Below, piece after piece: positions 10,206 to 21,763 of a DNA stretch of 64,000 bases. Both the position numbers and the translations under genes were made by a program. Where the stretch lies: positions 535,191 through 599,190 of the forward strand of contig CAWUHX010000232.1 of the NCBI GenBank assembly GCA_963922205.1. The letters run 5' to 3'. Under the pieces are notes generated by a model. The model saw nothing but the letters and a program-made list of their open reading frames with translations. It ran no database searches and was not told the origin of the DNA. This DNA comes from Romanomermis culicivorax (taxonomy: Eukaryota > Nematoda > Enoplea > Mermithida > Mermithidae). Each line of letters begins with the position of its first letter. The first letter of the stretch is position 1.

Positions 10206-11668
10206 GTCCGAGGGTTCGTTTTCCCGTAAGGTGGTTAGAACAGACGTCCTTGCCCGTGAAGCAATTAAGTCAAATTGAATAGAGAGCGGCTCACTGGTCT
10301 GTACAGGCTGGGTACTGAGACAGCAGGAACGACGGGGTGTCTCTATTGTGTAAAATGAAAGTGAGTACTACTTTTGAATTCGCGGCGAAAGAGCGCGTGA
10401 ATTCGGGAAACGCGTGCGCGACGGCGTTTGTGACGTAACTTGATTTAGCTTAAGACTAGTGACCACGAAAAGGGGGCTAGAATGGAATAGGATTATAAGA
10501 TGTAAGATCAGAGTACATCAGGGTGACGCAGAAGGGAATTTATCTGGTCGCCCGTGATGGACAGAGGCATGGCCTGAGGTATGGGGGAATCGATCCCGAC
10601 CAAAAATGCAGAGTTGGGGCCTGGACCCGGCAATGGCAATAGCTGAAGTGGACGGAAGATCAGAGATAAGAGGGGAGAAGAGGCGGTTTTTCCTGCCGAA
10701 AAAAATAAGATGACGGATGAACCCGCCCAGGAGGGATTTTTCCTGGAGGTTCGACCGCTGTACTAGTTTACAAACCTTGGGGCGAGGCGGACTCGTAGCC
10801 GGCAAGATCCTACTCACCAGGAGTAGCGCATAAAGTGGCATAAGGTGAAAAGGATGGGGTCAACTGAAAGTGAACTTAAGAGGGAGCAATAAATAGGGAC
10901 AAAACTAATTTACAAACCCAGTTACGCAAAGGGGTCGCGCAGTTACGCAACGGGCCTCACTCGCCAGGAGCGATTGCGATCTCTGCATAGTGAGGTGGAC
11001 TATACAGGAGGTTCCGTGTTGGACGACATTCGCAAGTAACTTACAGCCGTGTCCGAAACGGGAGCCCGCATTCCGAACAGAACGGACACTCTCCAGGAGT
11101 ATTATATACAGCTGGTGGCCGGGTTTGCCGATCACTGCGATGAAGTGAGGTTCGCAGGTCACACAGTAGAAGAGGAAGGAGCACGGGTACCAAGGGTGCT
11201 ATTCTGACACACTCAGTCAGTTAAAATGAAATACTATGGATGTTTTGAGGGCGCACCCGAAAACATCTAAGGGATCACGGGTACAAGGTGTCCCTGGTTG
11301 AATATGAGTGTAAAATAACTGAGGCGGACGCAGTTATGTATCGAGGCGTACTCAATACCTTCGCTGAGGTGGACTCAACGGTGCCTATTATTTTACATGA
11401 CTAACAGGGGTGGACCGCGGAGGCGGACTCTGGGTCAGTGGCGACTCTAGCGCGGGCATCGTTAAGCCAGTTAACGAAGGCGTTCGAGTGAAAGAAGTAT
11501 GACAGGGGGTCCTATACACTCTAGGCCCAACCGGAGGCTGTGCCGCGGTCCCTTGGGAACCACTACGGCGGGGACACTAAAGAAGATCTATGTATGACAG
11601 CTCGATGAGATGAAAGAGAATGAGTGAATTTAGATAAGAAATTTACAAGAAGATTGCCGAACCCTTGC

Positions 11669-12703
11669 AGACGTCAGACACAGGCAGTACCGACTGCAAA
11701 TGCCTGCTGCCTGCCCGAGTTAGACAACCAACCCAGATGAGGCCGAGTGTAACTCGTTCAAACCTGCAGTTAAAGCTTGAAAACAGCCACGTGCTGATCA
11801 ACAGTGCCGCTACCCGGGCGGACAACCTGATCAGTACGCAGGCTAGCGAGCATCTCAGGTGGTGTATATATGTGGACTGATGTTTCCCAGGCATCAGCCC
11901 CCAGACACACACAAACCCTTGGACAAGAGAGGTAGGTGATAGGACCATGCGCCAGCGACCACCTACAACTCAAGTGGAATACTCATAGGGCCGACAGTAA
12001 CCTGGTGCGGACGTCAAAAGGTAGGGGTATGAACCAACACATGACCTTGGTGCTGACTGCAGGTGCCTGGGATAAGAGTATTCAAGTATCATGTCGCAGT
12101 TGCAGACGCCAGGGGTGCGTGCCTAAGGCCGACAGAACCCCTGCAGTAGCACGTAATGTTACCGTTGCGGACGTCAGGAATAGGATCATGTAGTCTCAAC
12201 TCCTACTGCGAGAACATGATACATTGTCATTGCTGACGTCAGCAATAGGGCCCTGAAGCCAGCTATCGGTATACAGCAGCACGTGATGGTGCCGTTGCTG
12301 ACGTCAAAAGGTGGAACCGAGGGTCTGATACCTTAAGTCAATGACATGAGATGCAGTTGTTGCGGACGTCAGATGTGGCACCCGTAAGACCTGCACATCT
12401 TCGAATAGCGACACGGTGCGTCACCATTGCTGACGTCACAGATGGGGTGCAGAGAACCAGCCGAATCTGTTGCAACAACGTTGGCTTCACCTGTTGCAGA
12501 CGTCAGAAGTCATTACTGCTGGAGTGTTAACTTAAACAAACAACACGTAATGTCGGTTGCTGACGTCAGGAGTAGAACCCGGAGGGCTACCCACCCCTCA
12601 AAGCAACAGCAAGTGAAGCGGCTGTTGCAGACGTCAGTGGTTGCATCCGTGAGGCTGAACCACACAACAACAACAACCTGTAACGTTGTCATTGCTGACG
12701 TCA
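11669..12703. repeat. Tandem array of about 65-bp units centred on TGACGTCA-like motifs
   Basis: The plus strand shows GTTGCTGACGTCA-type cores at a spacing of 63-68 bp. The full palindrome TGACGTCA occurs at 12234, 12299, 12431, 12561 and 12696. One-base variants (GGACGTCA or AGACGTCA) occur at 11669, 12009, 12169, 12364, 12498 and 12629. A weaker match lies at 12104. The sequence between cores is much less conserved, so the cores seem to be under selection. TGACGTCA is the consensus cAMP-response element bound by CREB/ATF bZIP factors in animals. Confidence 0.85.
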
Positions 12704-13320
12704 CAGAGCATGACCCGTAAAGTCTATGTTCGAGATGCAACAACCGGAAAGTAGGAGAAACAGACCTTACAGTAAGTAGAATTGAAGAAGAGAGAGAAAC
12801 CTACGTAAGAGTGTCATACTGTAGCAGTGGCATCCGAGAAAAGGGAAAGGAAATAACCAAAGACGGGGAATACGAGATTTGGACATACGCGTGTTAACTG
12901 TGTAAACAGTAGGTGTAAAATTTTTGGGGCTGGAAAAGTGAGCAATTCCGACAGTTTCCGCCGACAGACAAAAATACTGTACACAATTAACAAATCGCAG
13001 CCACGTATGACGTCCAGAATCATACGTGGAGGGTGTACGGTATCATGGGGTCACGGACCACCAACAGTCAGGAGAGGCCGTAAACCCCTACAGCTGTGAT
13101 ACCAGTACCCGCGTATGGGTATACTGTAGTTACAGTACGGGAATGGGCACAGGCGTACTGTAATGGCACCCACCCGGAGGGCTACAGTATACCACCCAGG
13201 ATTAGGGAAGAGGGGAGGAATAAGGGAAAAGAAAACAGATAAGGTAGTTTACAACACAGATTAAGTATGCGGAATGTACAGAATAAATCAGAGGAGAAAT
13301 ACAGAATACTCGATATATAA

Positions 13321-13381
13321 CTCAACTCTGGGACAAATAACTTGACTCTGAGGATAAATAACTCGACTCAGGGGGAATTTA
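13321..13381. repeat. Three 20-bp tandem units
   Basis: Units start at 13321, 13341 and 13361 with the pattern CTCAACTCTGGGACAAATAA and close variants. They lie inside the element A leader. No function is apparent. Confidence 0.7.
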
Positions 13382-13439
13382 TTACTCATAGGGGCAATAC
13401 ACACGCATGAGATAATTATTTACACATATAGATCACATT

Positions 13440-13800
13440 TAGATCACTCGTAAGGGCAAATCCCGTCTTACAGTAATTAAATTCGATGTTCAGGGGTAAA
13501 TTCCCGACCTACAGTAATAACTCTCGGTGGCACGGGAAAAAATTCCGACTTACAGTAATACTACGCGACGTGAGGGGAGGTATCCGACCTACAGTAGCGG
13601 TAATCCGAAATAAGGGACATTCCCGACCCATTAGGCAGTAAACCCGAATCTGGGGGGTCTCCGACTTATTGGATGGCTAGTACCCAATTTTAAGGGGGCT
13701 TGTCCGACTTAAAATGGGAGTTGACCCGACCTGGGGGTAGTTCCGACCCAAGGGTGAAGATTTTTGCACTTAAGGGCAGTGCCAGACTTAAGGTCGATTT
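13440..13800. repeat. Degenerate array with TCCGACYTACAGTA motifs
   Basis: A motif of the form CCGACYTACAGTAAT recurs near 13467, 13508, 13549 and 13589, then decays to CCGACTTA or CCGACCCA forms up to about 13800. Spacing is about 40-50 bp and units are separated by G-rich runs. Confidence 0.65.
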
Positions 13801-14439
13801 TCCAGCCTCGCCATGTCACATTTTACGCCATGTCACGTGTATGACATGTTTATTTGGGAGAGCTGGGGAGGTTTGGGTATCTCATCAGGTAATACCGTGT
13901 TTTAGACGTCACATTGATGGTGAACCATATCAGATTGATCCTATTACAGTGAGTAATAGGCTGTGACTCCTGATGGATACTGGCATTTTCCCCAGGCTTC
14001 CCAAATTGGCGTTGGGGCCTAACCTGGCAAATGGTGGCTATAGAGAGGTCTATAGTTGGTTCTCTTGTGTTGTCCTTGGGGTCTTGCTGTAGGGTAATGG
14101 ACAACGCTGCCAGGCTAGGTGCGACAATCCCCGAGTCCTACTCAGTGAGAGTGGGGACAGGGTCACCCGTAAAATGACCTAATTTGAGGGGCCCAATTAC
14201 GAACCAGACAGCCCCTTTTTAGCCCAAACCTGAGAGGTGGAGGCCCTACTTATCTGTGGAAACCTTGGGAAACCGACTCAGGAAGGATTTCCCAACAAAT
14301 AACCCACAAATAACAATAATCCCCTGAGAAGACTCACCTAGTCCTGTTTCTCAAGCAATTACGACGCAACGGGCGGCAAGTCCCTGGATGCTTTCGGTCT
14401 TCTGGCACTGGGAGCCGGGATGCGATCCTCAAAGCGTCC

Positions 14440-14690
14440 TAGCGGCGAGCGGCGGCGAGCGGGAGGGAGTGGGAGCGAGCGGGAAGCGAAACTCCAACGT
14501 TTAATTCACGAACCGGGGCGGTCGGACACCTGGCACTGATGGGCAGCGGGGGTACTGTAGGCGGTAAGCGGCGGACGCAGTGAACAAGGGTAAATTTATG
14601 CAAATTTATTGGTAGTAAGGCGGCGGACGCATGGGTGTACAATAAAATATGCTAATTCGACGAAGAGCGGCGGACGCGGAGTTACAACCG
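14440..14690. repeat. GCGGCGGACGC repeats next to the primer-binding site
   Basis: GCGGCGGACGC-type sequence occurs near 14568, 14620 and 14668 and follows a purine-rich GAGCGGG stretch at about 14440-14490. It forms the first part of the element A leader after the primer-binding site. Confidence 0.55.
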
Positions 14691-14697
14691 GACGAAA

Positions 14698-14711
14698 GCT
14701 TGGTGAACCCA
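14698..14711 (-). promoter_or_regulatory. Element A putative primer-binding site
   Basis: On the minus strand, TGGGTTCACCAAGC begins 4 nt after the 5' LTR. TGG at the start pairs with the CCA end of a tRNA, as in other LTR elements. I could not identify the tRNA. Confidence 0.6.
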
Positions 14712-14715
14712 AGAA

Positions 14716-15261
14716 TGAGCGAAAAACTAAAGAAACATGTCCTTTTAAGGACATGTTTGGCTACAGCTGCAGCTTGGGTGGAGTTTCTCGGCGCTCAAGC
14801 TAACTTCTGCAGCTAGACGCGATGCAGAAGATGCCTATGAGCACATAGACATTTTTCGTTCACATGCGTTTAGCGCTGAGGCCGACTGCAGTGCCTATGC
14901 TAAGCATATGAACGTCTTTAGCTAAACTTCTTAGCTAGTCGTTTTTGCGTAACAAAAACGACGCTAATTTTTGGTGATAAGAGGTGCATGGAATGCACCA
15001 AAAATAGCCATGTGCTCGTGGAGCACGACTGGCGGAAGTTTTTAGCTAAAGGGCCTATTGTAGCCCGCGTTTGTAAAGAAATAAAAATACAACAAAACGA
15101 AACATAGAAATGCATGAAAAATATAAAAACGAACGCAAAATGCATGTGTAAAAATGAAGTAACAAAACATGATCGAGTAATAAACGAAACATGAAAGAAA
15201 TAACAAAAATGTCGGCATGATCAGGATCACGTGACGTTGGAGAATTGAGCGGCACGTGACA
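14716..15261 (-). repeat. Element A 5' LTR
   Basis: This is the upstream LTR in element orientation and should hold the promoter. The copy at 2-547 has the same length and is about 99.6 percent identical by eye (two differences). It is followed on the plus-strand side by AT-rich unique sequence from 15262. Confidence 0.95.
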
Positions 15262-16440
15262 CAAGTAATTGAAGGCTTTCAAAAAAATTTCAGCTCGATC
15301 ATTTTCACTATGTAAAGCACAAAGTAAAATTCCAACTCGGCAAGGTGAACGCTTGGAAGCAGTGAACAATGATCGCCCCCCTATAACCATCCTACGGGCG
15401 ACGGATCAGATGGCATCCAGTAAATAAAGCCAGTAGTTAAGATCAGTCTATGTTGTGATAATTTTTTCTCTTTTTTTTGTAGGTTTACCATGTGACTTGG
15501 TGAACTTGATTTGTAAATGATATTTTCCGCCTCCCCGATAGACTTTGAGAGAATATTTTGAATATAACAACAAATAAATCCGATTGACGAAAATCTTCAG
15601 TTTCATTGTGCATCCGCTATGAATGTTTAATGAGTCCAATCTATTTCGAAATGGCAGATAAGTAAGGGCCCATATATACTTTTTTGTCGAAAATCTGTCG
15701 CAAGTGATTGCAAACATCAACATGGAACGAATATCATATTTCTGCTGTGCGCAAGCAAAATCTTGATGAGTTCTGTCCAGTGACATATATTTCACAGGAC
15801 AAATTTGCATAGTGTTGCAGATATCAGCTATTTTGTAAGCGTCGTGCGTTTCCTACGTATATCGCGTTTCCGGCGTCAAAGTTGGATTTAAAGCGCACAG
15901 TAGGTATTTGTTGAGCGTGTCGGGCATCTTTCGATCGGCAATATCGATAACTACCATGCGATGTATTATATACTGTAATATCTCTATTACGTCAAGAGCA
16001 AATCGTTTTCGTCTGTTTTTTTGCCAAAAAAGCTATAGGTGACCCTTAAGTTCAAGATGGAAAAATATCAAATAAACGAACGAGTAATGTCATTTCTGAT
16101 GGTCGCTTCGTTGCCATTGAGAAATTCAACGTTTTAGCTCCACTGAGATCATCTCTGAGAAAATTTAGCTTCTTATAAAGAGAGCTGTGATAAGTAAAAA
16201 ATTAACCCTATCTGAAAATCACATACTTGACGCGCTGGGAACGGAAATGATATTCATCTCGTCTGAAAATCAAAACTCGCATACCTACAGTAAGGCGAAA
16301 GTTGAAAATTTTCGATTTTTTCGATTTTTGACATACACTTCTTTCAACTTTTGTAGGTTTAGGCATGTCAGATATCGTGCTCTGAAAATTTACCCAATAT
16401 TAGACCAACGGATGAGTCACCATTTACTGTAGGATTCATT
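15262..16440. other. AT-rich flank with one dispersed repeat
   Basis: No gene is supported. A segment at about 15660-15850 is similar, in inverted orientation, to 46958-47155. A 120-codon minus-strand ORF at 15448-15810 overlaps that repeat but shows no recognisable domain, and the similar segment lacks a matching long frame. Confidence 0.5.
15660..15850 (+). repeat. Dispersed repeat, inverted partner at 46958-47155
   Basis: The stretch containing CTCGAAAATCTGTCG-like sequence, AAATCTTGATGAGTTCT and TCAGCTATTTTGTAAG aligns with the reverse complement of 46958-47155, with clear mismatches but no large gaps by eye. The copy near 47000 lies about 0.3 kb downstream of the mucolipin gene. Confidence 0.65.
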
Positions 16441-18700
16441 AGTGTGAAGTTCATATTCGGAATACAGTGGTGCTCGAAACATCAAATTTTGATAGCAAAA
16501 ATTGTGACTTTTTCCCAAAAATCGCCATATTATCTACTGCTAAAGCTCAGAAGCACCGAAAAATTTTCTATACAATAGGTAGTTTACGATATGTTCAACC
16601 TGCTGACAAAAGATTACGGAAATTCACGTACTGCTAGAGGGTCGCACAATCTGGAGTTTCAACACTTTCTTATAACTGTATTTTCTGATAATTCCAACCT
16701 CTACCGTGGAATTATTACAGCTTGATAAACTCCAAAAATGAGATACTAAGACAAGTTTTGTATGCTGAATATTAATAATTCCCAAATTGCACAAAAAGTA
16801 AAATTCACAGGGCTACAGTATCCCAAAGTATGGAATTTTATCATTTTCAGCCTTTTTCTGTCCCGTGAGATTTATTGGCCTAGCCATGAAGTAACTTTAT
16901 TTATCATCGATTTAATACTGAATACAAATCTCTATAATGAAGTATGAAAATATTTTCTGAATTTGGCATTTTACACTTTTTAGGTGGTTTAAAAATGTCA
17001 AAAATGAGACGGTAAAAACTGTGAAAAAGCAGACTTCTTCCACAAAAATGACTATATGCACTCCTAAATCCAAAAGCACCCAAAATTTCCCTATAGAGTA
17101 GATATACTACGATGTCTCGTAGTTGCCGACAAAAAATTACCCAAGTTCGTGTATTGCTAGGGTGTTTAATCTACAAAAAGCTATTTTAGTTCACAAGTTT
17201 TAATTTTCAATTCTTGATCAACAAAAGCAGCTTCCATCGAAAATTTGGATATTTTTCCTCGAGAATAAGAAAAAACCCATGCATGTGAAAATCGCATCAA
17301 TGAACTTCCATCACCCTCTTATTCTTCTGTAGGAAGACTGGTATTTGGGAACTTGAGCCTTATATCAATGTGTACTCGTACTATATCAAACGAAGGACAT
17401 TTTCTAGACTGGGCGTCATTTAAAGGAATCTTACAAGATTCGATATAGCAATAAATTATAGTTTTTAGATTATCAGGTCATACTAAATTAATTTTTTAAG
17501 GCAAGCGTGACGTCCTATTTCTACTGCGTACTTACCTGTTGTTAGAAAAAAAACTTGTGATGCTTTTTTCTATTCATGTCCAAACTTCGAATATTTTCCT
17601 ATCATCTAAACTCAAACGAGAAATTGAGAAATTTCGAGGAAAGTAATTTTGGTAATTTTTTGTAGGCAACTAGGAGACATAGTAATATATCTACTGCATA
17701 GGAGAATTTCCTGTGCTTTTGGTTTAGCAGTACGTTATAGTCATTTTATTGAAACAAGCCTGCTTTTTCACCATTTTTACGATCTCTTTTTTGAAATTTT
17801 TAAACCACCTAAAAAGTGTAAAATGCAAATATCAGGAAGCTTTTTCATACCACATTATAGAGCATTGTATTCTGTATCAAACATTTCGGGTAGTTTTGTG
17901 CACTGAGTTCCATGGTACAATTTATTTTGCTTGTAAACGAAAATTCGTGCCACTACAGTATGCTGAAGTTTGAAAATTGATGATTTTTTTGCATTTTTCA
18001 GTGGTCTTGCTAGCCAAGCAATATTTCAGAATTGGATTGATTTTATTTGATGAATGAATATTAATTTTACAAAGGAGCAAATAAGCTCTCTCCTGATGTA
18101 ATATTTACAGTAAATAATTGCATATTACACTTTTTCATGAAGTTTAGAGTCTCAAAAATGAGCCGTCAAAATTGAAAAAATTTTGTTTATGAGAACTCCC
18201 AAGCACCTTCCCATTGGAAGCCGTAGAATTTTATTTTCTTATATTGTAGCTCATCCATTTTTACTATATTGCTTAAATTTTCATTAAAATTTTTGCAAAG
18301 TTTTGGTAGCTGCAATGCTCTGACGAAGGTATACTTATGAAAAAATCATAGAAATCATTGTATTTGTCAGGGGCCCTTGTCTACTCCTTGTGATATATTT
18401 ATTACCTATACTGTAGAATTATCAAATAACTAACAGCCTATCGTTCGATGTATTAATTGCTTCACAAGCAAATATTTTACACTCTGCAAGAAAGTTTAAA
18501 CAGTCAAAAATTAAAAGCATAAATGAAGAAAAATCTTGCTTAGAGGCACTCCTGAGCACCTTCACCTACTATGCCACAGAATTTTATCTTTTTATTTTTT
18601 CATTCATACATTCCTACAGTAGCTGTGAAAGCAGCATCTCGATTTGAATTCTGCTTGAGTAGTGTCTGATACAGCCGGCAAATTGCAAAAGTATGTCTGT
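16440..18700. repeat. Decayed inverted and direct repeats, AT-rich
   Basis: The segment at 16900-17060 (with TTTTACACTTTTTAGGTGGT) is repeated in inverted orientation at about 17740-17900. Weaker direct copies of the same block (TTACACTTTTT, then CAAAAATGAG, then AAGCACC) lie near 18126 and 18478, and a related unit lies at 16490-16640. This is probably a foldback or tandem DNA element that has decayed. No coding sequence is visible. Confidence 0.6.
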
Positions 18701-19181
18701 AAAGAAGATACTTCAACTTGGCTGCAAGGAGAGAACTATAAGCTATGAAGAATAATGGAGAAAATATCAGAATGCTTCTGCAATGACCAGTCACCATCTA
18801 TCAGAAAATATTGCCTAGCAATGGTGGCACATTACATTTCTTTTGGTGAAATCGAAATGTATTTACCTGGCGTCAGTATACACTACCACAGAACATCCAA
18901 GCAAGGAACTATGAAAGTGCTACACTAGCAAAGCCTGAGGTAGAGTGAATCCATTATGAACCACAGAAAGTCAACAGCTTCGTTTCTTTTGTTACCTCAC
19001 CCGATATTTTGTCAGTGTTGCCATTTGGAACTTCAACTGCTACAGTTTCATCTGGAAAAAAGTTGATATTCTGAAAATGATGTGAAGCATGATGAATAAA
19101 AGAATTATAATATTATACAAAAAATTCCTTAACGAGAGGAATGAAGATCATTTAATCATGAGCTGAAGCTCTCTACTGCAT

Positions 19182-20570
19182 ATGCTGGGCTTTTGCACTG
19201 CCCTTACAAGGAAGTCTGTGTATGGCTTAGATTATATCACTTTTGGGGGAATGGAATCAATTGACAGGGTCATCAAGTTGATCACGACTTTTGGTGCACA
19301 ACTTGGCAAAGAATGGATCTCAGGCATTGTAGTCAAATTAGAAGATGCAAAGTTTTACCTCGAAGCTGACTATGGTTCACTCATAAAACAAAGTTCACAT
19401 ACCGCCAAACTGTGTTCTGTGTTTGCCCTGAATGATCTAATGGATAAGGACTTACAGAGTTTATGGGAAGATCAGAATCACGATCTCCAATGTGACAACT
19501 GTCAACACATTAATGCTGTCATTGGGGAAATTCAACTGAGGCCAAATGATATGGCTTCCAGTAATCATTGGGACAGAGTAGAAAATGGATAATTAACTCA
19601 AGAAGATGCAAAGAATGTGCTGAAATAGCAGTAACATCAATTGTGATCTGTGCATCAGGACCTGGCTCAAACAGAAATCATTGGGAATTTAAAAAATAAT
19701 GAAGTATATATCCAAGTAAATTGGGCCATGAAGTGGTTGCCAGCAAGTGAATCAGGTTTAGAAGATCACGTTTCTTGGTTTAGAAAATGAAGAATTCTCT
19801 GGCATATAACTTATGTTCTTATGTCAGTAGATGGATAGCTCTACTACTACATTTACTTACATGTCTTTCACCCTATGAAGTAGGACAGCAATGCAGTTCT
19901 TGGAATAGTTATGGAAACACTGAAGGGAATTTGATCTGAAAGGTCATTTATCAACACAGTCTTCTATCAATCCGACAATGCAGCCTGTTATCATAGTGCT
20001 TCAACCCTGCTTGCCTTGTCAGTTATTTCTAAACTGACTGGTATTATAATACAGTGATGGGATTTCAGTGAACCTCATCATGCCAAGGGTGCTTGTGATC
20101 AAATATCAGCATAAGTAAAATGTTAGGTATGCTTGTATGTAAATGAAAGAGACAAATCACAAATGCGGAAGAATTTGTGAGGTGTGCATCTTCTTATCAG
20201 GGAACTAACGGCACTGGATTGAGCTATAGAAAATTAACAACATCAAATGCTGTGCTTCAGAAGCTGCCTGGTGTAAATTCATATCCAAACTTTTTGTTCG
20301 AGTCAAATGATATATGTGCTTGGCATGCTTTTAAAATTGGCACTGGGAAGATTGTGTCAGATAATAAAGAGAACAAAAGAACCATTGTCCCAGGACTGGA
20401 AGCACTGCTTGTGTATCATAAAAATCAGCTAGCTACATCAGCTATGCTAGGAAGCAATTTTTGGATTGAACTGAAGATACCAATAAAAGGTACACAACAG
20501 AAAAGCAGCACTGAAATCCCGGAGAATGAAGATGTGCAGAACCAGCCCAGGCTGATTTAAACCAAGACAA
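19182..20570 (+). pseudogene. Decayed DDE-type transposase-like gene
   Basis: The first 136 codons are intact and carry GLDYITFGG and a cysteine pair DLQCDNCQH. Beyond 19590 the coding signal goes on through many stops and shifts: KWLPASESG near 19730, HITYVLMSVDG near 19800, FYQSDNAACYHSA near 19970 and FSEPHHAKGACDQ near 20070. The order of a conserved Asp near the LP motif, then QDNA-CYH, then F-GKGACD fits a family of uncharacterised transposase-like proteins common in cnidarians and molluscs, from my memory of such proteins. I see no terminal inverted repeats. It is certainly non-functional. Confidence 0.6.
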
Positions 20571-21763
20571 CATGTTCAGTTGACTAGAAAATGGTTGCAC
20601 TATGTCGTTTCCAAGGCATGGAAACCTATGCCATCTTCTAGCAGGCTGACATAAGTTAGCATCTCAATGTATTAGCCTCAAGGACATTACAATACAAAGC
20701 TGCAGCGACTATCTTGAATCAGTTTGATTAACACCTGAAATGCCTGAAATGCAAGAAGCACTGCATGGATTCTAAGAAAATGAAATATCTGAGCCAATGG
20801 CCAAAGGACAGGAATTGATAGAGAATCACTTTTGTTATCCATTAAAACCAAGTCAAAGATGCTTTCTCCTGTCAAAGTTTGAAGAGGGCATTGCTAGATG
20901 ACAGAAGTTTGATTCCAACATTATTGCCCGAGAAATGCGATGTGGTGATATTTTCAGCGAGGATGATTTCCTAATGCATCAACAGATATAAAGTTTCTGG
21001 TCTCGAGAAGCAGCCCACTGATGTTATTACATCGATACATAATATGTATTATGTTGAGAAAAATAATATTTCTATAATATTTTATGTATATTATTATGTT
21101 GAGAAAAATGTAGATAAAATTCACATTGGAAGACCCTACACTCTACAATTCTCATTGAGAGTTTGAACACAATTTAGGGGCTAGTGACTTTTTTGATAAG
21201 TGATCACACATTGGCAAGAAATATCAAAATGTTTTCCTGAAACATGTTGATATTTTTATTATGATTGTTATTAGTATTATAAATTTGAATTACAGCCTGA
21301 TGAATTTTGGCCAATTGCTCATCCGAGAGTGGTAACATAACTGGTGCTAGAAATTCTTGAACTGCGACTGTTTTCAAAGATGTGGGGCCGGGCGTTGATC
21401 GTAAAGACAGGCTAAAATGGTGTGGTATCTCATTTGGTCTTCTGCTTCCTTTTGCGCTTGAGCACTCATTCCTGGTCATTGGATAAGGGCCAATTGTTGA
21501 TCGATTTGGGCCTTTCTGGCTTTTGCCTCTTCATACTTTTGTTCGCCGCGTTTCTGAGTACATTACTGGAAAATCTCAAAAATAGTAAGTCTTATTATGA
21601 TTTAGATGTTAAAATCTTCATGGAGTTAGAGCAAATCTGTAAATTTATGCCCTTGGCCTATCATTTGGCATGGCCTCATTCTAGAGTGGAGTGTGATTAT
21701 GAAACGTCTCAATAATTATGCAATAGCTTTCTTTATAGCTATAGTAGAGACAGCCAGGAAGCA
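20571..21763. other. No gene seen
   Basis: AT-rich sequence with short fortuitous frames. A hydrophobic 97-codon plus-strand frame at 21422-21715 may be the start of the decayed coding region that follows, but I cannot support it alone. Confidence 0.4.

Larger units (their letters stand above)
10206..14715 (-). other. Element A 4.5 kb untranslated leader
   Basis: No ORF here has coding character. The leader contains several unrelated tandem arrays, described separately. Elements B and C have leaders of about 240 bp and 150 bp between LTR and Gag ATG, so the leader of A is expanded many-fold. It may carry packaging, dimerisation, internal entry or transcriptional functions; none is shown by sequence alone. 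Confidence 0.75.
2..15261 (-). mobile_element. Element A: 15.3 kb LTR retrotransposon with env between gag and pol
   Basis: Two 546-bp direct repeats (2-547 and 14716-15261) begin TG and end CA and differ at two positions only, at 77 and 345 or the bases next to them. Between them on the minus strand lie a primer-binding site, a 4.5 kb leader, Gag, Env, two retropepsins, RT, RNase H and integrase. The RT and integrase motifs and the RT-RNase H-integrase order place it among Ty3/gypsy-type elements. The env position is unusual for that group. The near-identical LTRs indicate a recent insertion, yet the pol frame carries a 1-nt frameshift and an in-frame stop. The window begins at the LTR edge, so the left target-site duplication cannot be checked. 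The element looks clearly richer in G+C than its flanks; I did not count it. Confidence 0.95.

Noticed and set aside
11669-12703. CRISPR-like spacing of repeats
   Set aside because: Repeat cores are only 8-13 bp, spacers are not unique inserts of constant length, the context is a eukaryotic retrotransposon leader and no cas genes are present.
15448-15810. 120-codon minus-strand ORF as a gene
   Set aside because: No domain; the related repeat at 46958-47155 does not keep the frame, and codon use is not convincing.
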